A DNA stretch of 64,000 bases from Azolla caroliniana (lineage: Eukaryota; Polypodiophyta). Each line of letters starts with the position of its first letter. Within the stretch, counting starts at the first letter, position 1. The DNA is taken from positions 27,714,001-27,778,000 of the forward strand of contig JBHGNT010000001.1 in the NCBI GenBank assembly GCA_043228905.1, given 5' to 3'. Below, in pieces: positions 18,828 through 30,535 of the stretch. A program made the translations under genes and the position numbers. The notes under the pieces were generated by a model, which saw only the letters and a program-made list of their open reading frames with translations, was not told the origin of the DNA and did no database searches.

Positions 18828-19829
18828 CAAAAAGATGACAAGGATGAATGACGATGGTGTCGAGGGCAGAAGCATAATTTCATGAGGGGATCCGGAGAGT
18901 AGTGTCATTATGTTTTTTCTATGTACAGGGCTTCGGCGGTCTGTTGGATGGGGAAAATAAAACAGATTCTTGTTTGATAAGGATGAGTCATGAGGTTGAC
19001 GGGGGTTGAACCATACTTCACGATGGGAGAGTACACGCATTTTCTTTTCTTTTCTTTTTTGTTTTATGAGTGTTGATGGTGTGGATTTGGAAGCTTTTTC
19101 TTGAGGGTCAACGACAATACAGGTTTTGAAGCTTGGAGATTTTCAATGGTTTTAAGACACAACAACTCAGGCCAAATGTGTTGTTGTCATCGGAAGACAT
19201 TGCTTGACTTCAGACATTGGAATTAGTTCGTGGCCATTTGGAATGCAATCATGATAAAATGGACTTGTTTTTACATGTTGGAGATTGTTTTTTCCTTTAC
19301 ATGTGGTCTCCTAGCTTGCCGTAGCAAAGGCTTGTGGAAGTGTAGAAGCTATCGACAAGGGAAAACCGGATATGGCTCTTGTGGATAATGATATAATGGT
19401 ATTGGGCAATGCTTCGATGGACATGTATGACAAAGGTGGTAGGTTTGGAACAGCCAAGGAAGTGTTGGACAGCATAGACATGGTCATAAAGCACTCGATT
19501 CTTTTGAACAAATACAAAGCATGGGCTTTTCTCTGATTTGGATAAAAGACAAAATGATAGTATTGTTACACATTATGGATTCTACATTTTTTCAATGAGT
19601 ACATTGTAAGATGATCTAGCAGTTTACCCCCCTTTGTTGGTTGTTCTCCGTTGTAAGTTGGGATGTATATAGATCCATCTCCTTAGCCTCTTTAGGGAAA
19701 GATCTATGGTTGCCCATTGAATTTTACAAGAGGGCTTTAGGAAGTATCTTGGCTTTCTTTCCACATACTTTGAATGTTGTAGCAAACTTGGTTTTCTTAT
19801 CTAATGGAAGGATATTCTTTTTTGAAAAA
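18828..19829 (+). other. Segment interrupting the PPR relic, with a second PPR fragment
   Basis: Relative to the minus-strand homologue near 58.1 kb, about 1 kb is inserted here between TTTATTTGGTGAGGCAC and AAGCTTCGATTTC. Inside it, 19317-19512 reads VAKACGSVEAIDKGK, then GNASMDMYDKGGRFGTAKEVL, which is again PPR-like. No clear terminal repeats or target duplication were found, so its origin is unclear. It could instead be ancestral sequence lost from the other copy. Confidence 0.45.
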
Positions 19830-19940
19830 AAATATATATTTTTGAAGCTTCGATTTCAAGATACAAGGATGTGGAATGCTTTGATAGCGAGTTTCATCAA
19901 ACAAGGTGATGATCTAGGAGCAATTAACTGTTTTGATTAA
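19830..19940 (+). pseudogene. PPR relic, last part
   Basis: Reads MWNALIASFIKQGDDLGAIN and stops at a TAA where the homologue continues. It matches the minus strand at about 58010-58096 closely (MWNASIVSFIKQGDDLGAIN), confirming that this is the continuation of the 17656-18827 relic. Confidence 0.8.
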
Positions 19941-21204
19941 ATATACACAAAGCAAATAAGCATCTCTCTTTCCTCAACTCAAGTAGACAATAATGAAAAT
20001 ATGAAGCAATGTGGATAAGAAGAGTGGTGAAAATTGATTGAAGGGGAGATTATGTGAATTGTAACAATGATGCAACTCTAGTTGTCACATCATATAGAGT
20101 TGCATTACTTTATCTAAGAATCTCATGTTCCATGGATGGACCTAACACGTAGTGATCCAATACTTTCATATGAGAGCTCATTTTAGATAAGAATCTAAAG
20201 TTGGAGTCTTATCAAGTTGATGTGGATATCTTTAAGAAGGCCCTAGAACCTCCAAAAACTATGAAAAAATTTGCACATCATTTGAATATGAAAATACAAT
20301 GAGAAGTCAAAGAAAAGGAAGGTCAAATTAATTATATATGCGAATGGTGCAAGAGTTCTAATAAGCCAAATCACAGGGGACGATGATAGGATATGGGACA
20401 ATGGAGTATGTGGGAGTTCTATATATAAGAGATGAAGTGGATTACAAATAGAATTGGATGATGTGGTTTGTGCGGAGATCAAAAGTGCTCAAGGAGGAGT
20501 ATTGGATGTGGACAAGCATCACACCTCACACACATGAACAATGGAATACGAGGCACATTGAAGGTTGGTAGATGGACTAATTATTGGGTTAACAGCAACC
20601 TTTATAATCAACATCACAAAAGAGTACATAGTTATACAAGCATAGTCTAGTTAAAGTATTGAGAGAATACCCTAGAATCCTTCCTTGCCCTCTAATTTGT
20701 ATGTAGGTATACTCGCCCATGATCACATGAGTTATTAATGCTCTTTGTTGTAACTAATCTTGGTATAATCATACTTTGTGCCATCAATAGCATATTGTTT
20801 TTTTCCCAAGAAATGATACTACATTAGTATTAAGAAAAGCCCTAAGGTTGTACATGAAATATGTGAGTGTAGGCAATTACCCATGTGTTAAGTTTTTACT
20901 AGTGGCTTAAATAAACTATTTATTGTTGGTGTATGTTCAATCATCTTACTTGTGTTATCATGTATTCATAAACTTATAGCATTTGACCAGTTTGTGGCTT
21001 TGCAGCTTGAAGTGGGTGCCATTCTCTGATCTACCTAGCCATACATTGCATTGCAAAGATGGACTATGTTTGGATGAGAGTAATCCAATGGTGGAAACTT
21101 GATTTTCAAGACAAAGGTAATACCTCTAACCCAATTCTTATCTAGATGCATGAATTTTTGTGAGTGATGGTTTTAGTAGAATTAGGGTTCACACCCAATA
21201 AGTA

Positions 21205-21231
<27 letters not shown>
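21205..21231. repeat. (AT)n microsatellite
   Basis: Uninterrupted AT dinucleotide run of about 27 bp. Confidence 0.9.
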
Positions 21232-21235
<4 letters not shown>

Positions 21236-23650
21236 TGTACAATAATATCGATACTAATTTAAAAAAGTCATAGAATGTCTCTCTGCATAAAAATTCTTCC
21301 TCCATAGTCATGACTCATAATATACACATCAATTCAAATATAGGTGCAACCATACTTTACTTTTTTACTTAGCTATTTGTTTCTTGACTCCATATAGGAT
21401 TATTTGGATGGTTGTAAAAGTTCCTATTTTGTTGAAGGGTTTGTATGATGAGGTTTAAATGTTATTGGTTTTCGTAGTTTTTGTATGTTACATTTATGCA
21501 AAAGTGTTACATGCTCATTGTGTAGCCATGTTTATGGTATTACTTTACGGTGAATCTCAAGCATAAAACCACCTATGTGAATTTTCTAATTTCATTAAAA
21601 TTGTTAGTGTTTTCACTGTATTTTGGAAAACTTGTGTATCCATGCAAGGATTTTCTATGATGCGATTAATGTTCTATAAGATGTTCTTCTTTGCGGTATT
21701 ATTTGCTTGTTAGCATGTGTGTGAAAATGTTACATGTTCATAGTGCAACCATGTTTATGATCTTTTATTGTGAATCTCAAGCCCACACCAACCCATGTGA
21801 ATTCAACCTTGGTGTAGTTAATGTGAAAAGCCTATACATATGTTCATATTTATATTTTAAATCTAATTGTTTCCATGAACAAACCTGCCCATTAGGGGAG
21901 CATTAAAGTGTGACACTTGTTGTTTACCTTTCTATTCTTTTTGTGGATAAAAGGGTGCACCAAAGTTTATAACAACCCTAGTAAGTCACATGTTGAGCCA
22001 TTGTGTAGAGGCCTGAACTACATTTAAAATAAAGAATAAAATAATGTAAAAAAACTTAATAAACATGTGTCTAGCATTTATTTCATTGTCGTTGTCGAGT
22101 TCTTGTATGACAAGTTAATTTATCGAACTACTTGTACAATTACTATCAATGCATTGCTAACGATAATTATTTGTCACATCTTGTATGGATATCACCAAGA
22201 ATGGTTAGTGAACGTATGGGAAAGAATGTGGGCAATTCCGATATTTTAGAAAGGTCATATTCGTCCGAGCTTGTGACTAGATTTCTGTATAAAATCTGAA
22301 GTATTTGTCAAGTATTATGTCTGAGAATAATTCTTTACCGGGGCTATATGCAAATGCCAAGAGAACATACATAATACAGTAATAACCTTTATAAAGTTTT
22401 ACACCCCAAAAAATCAACTATAAGTTGCACATGTAGTGTAATTAATGTTTCAATAAGTTTTCATCACTTTTTCCCATTTACTAAAGATGTAGGATATAAT
22501 GAAGGTAAAAAAATATTTGTATGTGGGAGGATGCAATCCCAAAACCATCGTGCAATGATGTGTAATATTATTGGGAGACTAACATATACAAATAACGTAG
22601 ATGGATTCCTTGTATAGAAAAGATTGGTAGGATAGATTAATGAGAGGAAAATACAAAAACGTTTCAGTAGTACATCAGGACAACGAAAATAAGAGGCTTC
22701 AATAAACCATGGTGTTGACAAAATGTGATTCACCTTAATAATGTTCAATAACAAATGGAATAATTGGTAGACAATTCTGACAACACCATGAAAACACAAA
22801 CACGGATTTCCATTAAGTATCATGAAGAAGAGGGTGTGAGTCATGAGGCATCAATTTTAATTATCCGTAGGGATTGATAAAATGCTCGAAATATATAATC
22901 AACATTATGATTTTCATATGGAATTGAAAGCAACTTGATTGAAAATATCTCACAAATAGAACTTTAAGAGTGTCAAGGGGTTTTTCCACTATTAACACGA
23001 GAATATTTAGATAGACAAGGTTGGATAGACAATGTGGTGGGAACCTAGCCAAATGGAAAGGTGAGATATGGTCATGGATCAAAGAAAAACACCCGCCCCT
23101 AAATCTACAGTATTTTCTTCGTCATGTTGCTTGTTGTGTGATGTAACTTGACCCATTCCTCAATGCTACGTCTTTTAGAATATAAGAAATGGTTTAGAGG
23201 ATTGTTTCATGGTTAAACAAATTACGACCTTGCATCCCTTTGCAAAACAAAATGTACATTGTTAAAAAGACATTCATTAAAGTCTTTGAAAGATAAATAC
23301 CTAAATTCACATAGCATAACATATGAAATGTATTATTTTTAGTAGTTTATTGATTGAATCACTATTCTTCAAATTGTGATCCCTAGAACTTACATGATGG
23401 GTAGGAGATTCCAATTAGGCTAATCGCTTGATGTAAATAATTGCCAATTAGAACATTTTGGAATGTGATACATGATTGTTGTGGTCTCGACTCTCTACCT
23501 CACTTGCCTCCAAATTTGCAAAATCTTGGATATGATGATGATCTAGAGCAATATCGGATTTGATGGCAACACTTGACCATCATTGTAGTGATACAATGTA
23601 TTAAATCCCCCACTTAAAAGAGATTAGTCAATCACCGGAATAATTGTGAC

Positions 23651-23664
23651 ACCTCCCCCCTTGA
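23651..23664 (-). other. Possible polypurine tract / LTR start of a lost element
   Basis: On the minus strand TCAAGGGGGGAGG is followed by TGTCACAATTATTCC. A purine tract immediately before TGT is how a copia or gypsy 3' LTR begins. No coding remnant or second LTR was recognised, so this is weak. Confidence 0.25.
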
Positions 23665-24978
23665 GCCAATGGCACTAATAAGGCCAACCGTTCTCTTTAG
23701 AATAGACTCATAAAAGCCTTGTCAATGATGTCTTTGTGAGATAGTACATAATACTACCTATGATGCATGCATGTATAGATCCTAACACAATTTTAACAAA
23801 TTCATCTAGATAACTCGATTGATGTCTTGATCCAAAAAGCATAAGTGCACTTGCTCAACATTTAAATCTTGATAGCGATTAATCTAAGACATCAAGAATC
23901 AATAGAAGCATTCAAGTCCTAGAAGTCACGAATGAACTTGAGTAGATAACATCAATGGGGATGTAAAATCCAATGCCATGAGACTTTGAGGTCATATAAG
24001 CTTTGTTAGAGTATTGTTCGGGATGTATATAGGAATGCAAACATGATCATATTTGGGAAGTTTCCAAACTAACCCCGAGTTTTCCCCTATTTCCAAATGC
24101 CCCACAATTTAGTTGTCCCAATCAACCCCCCTAAAAAGAGATTTAAAGAGCATGGACTAATAATTTTATAAGGCCTCTTTTAGTCAGCCTTCCCGAACGT
24201 CGACAATAAATTGCAAAATCATTGGGGTGTAAAGAGATCTCACGAGATCTTGAACTTGCATGATAGCCTAAGATGAGAAGACACATAACAATTGCAATGA
24301 AATAAACTGTATATGCTGGTATTGGAGTTGTTGACTCCTCAAAAGAACAACATCCACAAGATTGAGCATCAATGTTTATTACATGGATCAATGGGGAGCT
24401 TTTAATTTATTTCGAGAGCTAGGATGGATGGATTGAATTACTCAAGCTTTTAGTTTTTTTCTTGAGGGGGGCTCATTGCTTTTTCGTGACATGGAGTGAC
24501 GGCAGTTCGATTCACCAAACCTCTCGAGTAGTCTTAATGGACAAAAAGTATAGATGGGCATGAGTGTTGTTGGCATAGAATGCGAATGTTGTACAAAAAG
24601 GGAAGTTTTGAATGGTGGTGGTGGTGTTGGTGAGGCACGGTTGCGCACATTTGGAAAAGCGGCCCCATGTTCATGTTTTGTTCCTTGTGTGTGTGGGGGG
24701 GGGGATGGGGGGATGTGACATTAGATGATTGCAAAGAAAATAGAAGAAGGGTTCAAAAAGGTTGGAACATTAATGATGGTTTAGAAAGTGCAAGAGAATG
24801 AGGAGGGAGGGGGGAGCAATAAAAGGGTGGTTCACATCACCATATTATTCATCGGACTGAAGAAAGACTGCACAAGGAGCTCCTGATGCGGACCTTAGGA
24901 TTATTCAATTCATTCAATCACCATTTCAATTCAATTCAACTCAACTCCACTGCATTTCAAATTCAGTATAATCCAATC

Positions 24979-24983
<5 letters not shown>

Positions 24984-25022
<39 letters not shown>

Positions 25023-25152
25023 TCACATGTTTCTCTCTCATTTATCCTTCCTTGTAGGCTCTCTCTCATTTAAAGAAGGAAGGAAAGAAGGAAAAGGCTT
25101 TACCTCCTCCTCATTTATTGCTTCATGGAGACAACCCAATCACAAGGTGGTC

Positions 25153-25201
<49 letters not shown>

Positions 25202-25309
25202 TCTTCTTTTTATTACCTCAGTCAAATTATGGTTCCCATTCATTGTAAACACCTCCTTTCCTTCTCCATCCATCCATCTCTCTCTCTCTCTCTCTCTCAC
25301 AGTTTGGTC
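24984..25309. repeat. Cluster of (CT)n tracts
   Basis: Three long CT runs (about 24984-25011, 25149-25199 and 25280-25308) lie within 330 bp, with other pyrimidine-rich DNA between them. CT-rich leaders are common at plant gene starts, but no supporting coding exon was found downstream. Confidence 0.85.
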
Positions 25310-25418
25310 AACCCCCCAACCTAGTGATGATCATGATCTCATCTTCGGCACACACGCAATCCCAAGTGCCATCAATCGCCTATTCGAATCACTTGTAGCC
25401 TCGTAATGTCGAAACACA

Positions 25419-25442
25419 TACATGCATGCATGCATGCATGCA
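25419..25442. repeat. (TGCA)n microsatellite
   Basis: About six repeats of a self-complementary TGCA/ATGC tetranucleotide. Confidence 0.85.
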
Positions 25443-28400
25443 TAATATTCTGTCTTTTGAAGGAGCCTAAATTAAGGAGGTCTAGGACGAGTTTTCTCTC
25501 TATGTTTGGCTTGCAGTTTGGAGATGAGAAAAAAAAGTTAATAGGAAATCTCTACCTACGTGCAACCATTGCTTGCATACCTTTTCCTTCTTCCTTTATG
25601 TGTGTGTATGTGTGTTGGAACCCAAGTCGGTTCATTGGGTTTCTTTTTCCATTGATGTTTAGGACATAAGAACAATTGAAGAAAAAGAAAATGTACTTGT
25701 GTCAATTTCATTCCTTCAACACGAAAACACTCTAGGTGTACTCATTGAATTCGAATGGCAATTGACTCTAACATGAGTCAATAGACTGGTTTCTTCGCCT
25801 CGAGCTTGGTGGTACTCAACTTTTATTTTATGCTACATTTCTTTTTAATTTAAAGGAAGAAGCCAACAATTATGTTACCTATGAGATATTATAGATGTTG
25901 ATCATCTTAATATACATAAAGCTAAAAGCCTTAATGAGATAGAGCTCATTATGTGGACCATGGGATCCTATCACGATCATTGATATATGCAAGTGTTGCC
26001 TCCAGCACCATGCACACCTGTTCCTAATTAACATCCCAATGCCCTATTTTAATAAAAACATCAATACCCCCTTCTATTGACTTATTTCATCACTCATGGA
26101 TAGTGACCGCATAGACAGAATTTCATCATTTGTCCTCCTCGCACGTCTCCTTTGTTACCGTAATCCCATTTTTCTCCCCCATTCTATTATATTCAAAATC
26201 TTTTGGCGTCTTCTTCTCTCAAATTATTGCAAATACAACAAAGAAACCAAGTTGAGACTCGTAATTCTTAAAACTACAGAGAAAAATGTTTATGAAACGA
26301 AGTCTACAAATGTTGGAGAACCCCAACGTCATTGAGGTGAAGAGGAGAATTAGCAAAACACCCAAGCTATTGCTTGCTCGTTCATAAACTTCAACCATGT
26401 TTGCAAAAGTGTTTCCTCTCATAGTTGATGTTTGGCACCCCAATTGACAAACTTGGATTCAACTAATTTTAAACGGAAACGTAATAGTTAGAAAGGCAAG
26501 GACAAGGGAAATAAGCATATTAATCATATTAAGCCGATAAAGTGCAACCAATGTCATTAGTTCCACATTGGATTCAATAAAGTTCTACATTGGAGATAGG
26601 CACAAATGTCAAAGAATTGATGCTATTGTCACGTAAAAGTATGACACATATAAACATATACTGCCAAATTTCATGGAAATTTATGTTGCATTTCCCAAAC
26701 TTGGACATTTCCCCCTCTCTATACATGTATACATGGAGGGAAATCTAACGAGTTGGTCATTGCCCAATAGTGGTTCTTCATAACTCCAATATCACTTGCA
26801 ATCATCAAACAACCTCATTTCATCATAGCAATAAACAATATAATTGGAATTAGATATAAAAGTTCTATAAATGGCATGGATATACTTACCTATTTATATG
26901 TGATAGACACTTATTTGGCTTTCCTCACGAGAAATTGATATTATTAAACATATTATGGTAAGAAATTGGGCAAAGGGTAACGTTCACATTATTTAGCACT
27001 CTGATCGCTTTTGGGACTATAATTATATAGGCAAGCAAGCATGCTTCATGTGCAATAAACATTAGGGAAAGGAAATTCAACTTGGATTTTCTTCGCATTG
27101 ATGATTGTATTATTGTGACAACCATGAACTATTATGAGTTGTGATAGATGGTCGAGCGTTGGTCTACCAAATGCCCCATTCTCCTATTTTTAATGTACTC
27201 CTTTTGTAATTATGTCTTTCATTAGCTCATCTCTCACATTCTAATTTTCACCATTTCTCTCAACTAGGAAAACTTCCACTATTGATGTTCTTCGAATCAT
27301 CAAAATGTAATGCACATTGAATATTCCAACATCTCATTGTAAATATGTCTCTCTTGACAACATAAGATTATAATTTACTTCGATCTTGTGAAGCAATCTT
27401 TTAGTATGTACTAGATCTTATAAATACGAAAGATGCACTTGACGTCAAAATAAATGTGCAGTAGTAATTACATTCAGATCACGCATGAGGCATATAGAGT
27501 TAAATCTCTATTATCTATATATATACATACATGGTACAACTGTTATGTTTAAGATATAAAACTTGGTTCTCATTATTACATGTAGAGTTTAACTTGCTAC
27601 TTCAAGGGACATTTTCAATGCATTAACCTTAACATTAATTTAACATAGAATTGTACTTGTACATTTCGGTAGAGGTGGCGATGTATATATTTATAGATGA
27701 CGTTGAAGGCTCGAAACGATGATTGCTTGCAAAAATAACAAGCTGTCAATGAATTAATACATTTAATGTGTCTCATAGAATCATTTCACCTAACTTTAGA
27801 CTTCGTTGTTGAAGTGGAAAGGTCATTTTTTGTTTTTCTAGTGGATTTTTTTCCCCTCTCATTGTGCACTGAATTAACAAAATGTGACATTTCCTTTATG
27901 GATAAGGTTGTTTACCCCTCATTTCTTCCGAGAAACCATTTTACATTGAAAGTGAAGAATGTATGGATAAAGACGATCATAGAGCTGCAAAGCTCATCCG
28001 TCGAAAGTTCCATACTCTAAAGGTCTCGTAGGAAAGTATTGGATGTATCGGATGTATGGGAGAATGATTAGGATTAAGCTTACCCCCTGTAAGTACAATA
28101 TTTCTAATTATAAATAATATATTGGTGTACATAAGAAATAAAGTTTCTAGTACCTAGACATGCTACGATAAGAAGACTATTATCATCGTGCGAGATATGT
28201 AATTACAAGTGAAGCTTGTCTTGTAGTTGATCCGTGGTCTCTAATATTGTTTCCTATATTTCAACATACTAGTGACCTTGTGCACATATATATATATATA
28301 TTCTAAAATCATGCATCATAGATAGCATTTTCCCTTACTTCCAACAATCTTCCTCTTTTTAGGTAAGGGTACACCTACAAAATTTTCCTTGTGGGTCACT

Positions 28401-28603
28401 AGATTTTCTCTAAAATGATTGTGAGCGTACGATAAGATCAAATCTTTGCATACGCCATGAGGTTCCTCAATTTGCCGCAATATGAAAAGAAGGGAATTGT
28501 GTGCATTCTGTCACCCCAACTTCATACAATAACATATGTTTGACACATGTGTAACACACATACATTCATTCATTCATGCACAAAAAAGATATAAGCCAAA
28601 GAA

Positions 28604-28636
<33 letters not shown>
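28604..28636. repeat. (AT)n microsatellite
   Basis: AT dinucleotide run of about 33 bp. A shorter one lies at about 28285-28302. Confidence 0.9.
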
Positions 28637-28640
<4 letters not shown>

Positions 28641-28991
28641 ACATTGTGCTTGCCAATTGGATTTGATTATATATTGAAACATTGCCATGGATGTTATTCA
28701 GTTGATCCAACTCATGTTTTGAGAATGCCTCCCATATTTGATGTGTATTGCATTATGACCACCTAGAGATATTGGATAAAATAAAAGTGTATTTTAAAGG
28801 AATTTAGGAGAATTGATCAAATGAAGATTATAGGCTAACATTAAAGGCTCCCTTAATCATGTTTTTTAACTTAAGGAACTTTGTTGGGGGAAAGGGTTTT
28901 ATAAGAAAAATATGTTTGGATGCAAAACTTTTGGGAAAGATCTCCTTAGGTTAGATTAAAAATGATAAGGTAGATTTAATCTCCTTTTATT

Positions 28992-29012
28992 GGGGGGGGG
29001 GGGGGGGGGGGG
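28992..29012 (+). repeat. Poly-G run (21 G)
   Basis: Twenty-one consecutive G residues in AT-rich DNA. Confidence 0.9.
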
Positions 29013-30473
29013 TCTTCGTTTGGGATCCATTAGTCTCTAATCATTTTAAATTCTGATAGCCTTTTCATCTATGTCCCTTTAATTATATATATTTCAAGTA
29101 GCTAATTCAAGTGTGATGATCTTTCTGTTATCTCATTGGCCAATTAACCCTTGCAGAAAAGAGTAGCCCACATTGACAGGAATCTCTATTAATCTTATAG
29201 TCTATGAGAGATGACCCTGCACTGCAGCTCCCATCATCTCACGGCTTGATGATGTGCTGAACGAATCTCTCCAAACTTTACAATCACAGTTAATGTTATC
29301 GATTTTATGCATCACGATCAATATTATCAATCCAACACTTTACGATCACAATTAATATTGATCAATCCATTGTTAATGATTAACTCCTATATAACTTAGG
29401 TAGCAAAAAACTAGTAATCAGTTAGTCCAAAGTATGATGTCCATAAGCCCAGATTGTTAACCAATCTAGAATACAATCCGGCACAATGGCTGGCTAATCC
29501 ATTTTATTATCACGAAGATACACAGCTTGACCCAAACCTTAGATATTAATTAAGCTGTTTAAATACGAGATTTTAATTCTCACACTCTTCATACATACTA
29601 ACTAATTCACACACATTTTATACATTTAATGAGCTAGCAGGGACGCCTCAAAAGTGTGTTTAATCAGAAAGATTTGGATGGATGCATGATTAAGCACATT
29701 ATTAATGTTAATTACTTCTCGGGGGTGGGGGGATTGGATATTAGCGAAGATTCGAACAACCTCACAAGCACCAACATTTTTGATTGCATTGTCAGAAACA
29801 AACAACAATGCAGTTACTACTACGAAGTTTTATGATCCAAAACCGCTTGATCAGTAAGGGATGGTTTTATTGGGGTGGGTGGGTTTTGGTGTTAGTAATT
29901 GATTAATCATCATGATGCTATCTATCTATAGTGATTCAGATGAATCTGCAACAGGCGTGAGTTAATAATAATGTATATTTCAGACTACTACTACCAACAA
30001 TGATACAGACATTGTCTCTCATTGCCTAAATAGTTTGGTTGTGATTACCGAATATGGAAGTGCACACTGGATAAGGAAAGGATTGAGCACCATAATTTAA
30101 TTTAGTTTAATTTAATTGAGGGTCTTTAACTTTATCAGAGAACAAAATCATTGGCAACAACAATACTTAAAGAAAAAAGAGGCTTGATTTGATTAATGAA
30201 AGATCACTTTGAAATAATTTACAATAAAATTGTGTGTGATCAATATTCATATAAACGATGATCATTAATCAATCAATAAACTGGAATGGCTCTTATAGAG
30301 AGAGTACCCAATATTATTGATAAGGAGAATCCTAATGATCATAATCATTCTCATCAGAATAATTAGAAGAAGAGGAAGGAAGAGGAAGAGGAAGATGATG
30401 ATGATGATGATTATATATGTATAACGAAGACAGATCATTAAATGTTCACCTCAAATATAAAGATTGATCATAT

Positions 30474-30504
<31 letters not shown>
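30474..30504. repeat. (GATA)n microsatellite
   Basis: About seven GATA repeats just beyond the stop codon of the KANADI-like gene, probably in its 3' untranslated region. Confidence 0.9.
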
Positions 30505-30535
30505 TAATTCATAATAATGATGATGTTCAGAGTAA

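Larger units (their letters stand above)
19941..30535. other. Long AT-rich intergenic region without recognisable genes
   Basis: About 10.6 kb with only short chance frames in all six frames. It holds simple repeats (listed separately), one possible polypurine/LTR junction near 23651, and CT-rich tracts near 25 kb. I saw no conserved domain, tRNA or rRNA. The part nearest 30535 would be the 3' flank of the KANADI-like gene. Confidence 0.6.

Noticed and set aside
24855-24895. Sequence resembling the miR319 family (GGACTGAAG, then GGAGCTCC)
   Set aside because: The two matching parts are separated by extra bases, and no complementary arm that would make a precursor hairpin was seen nearby.
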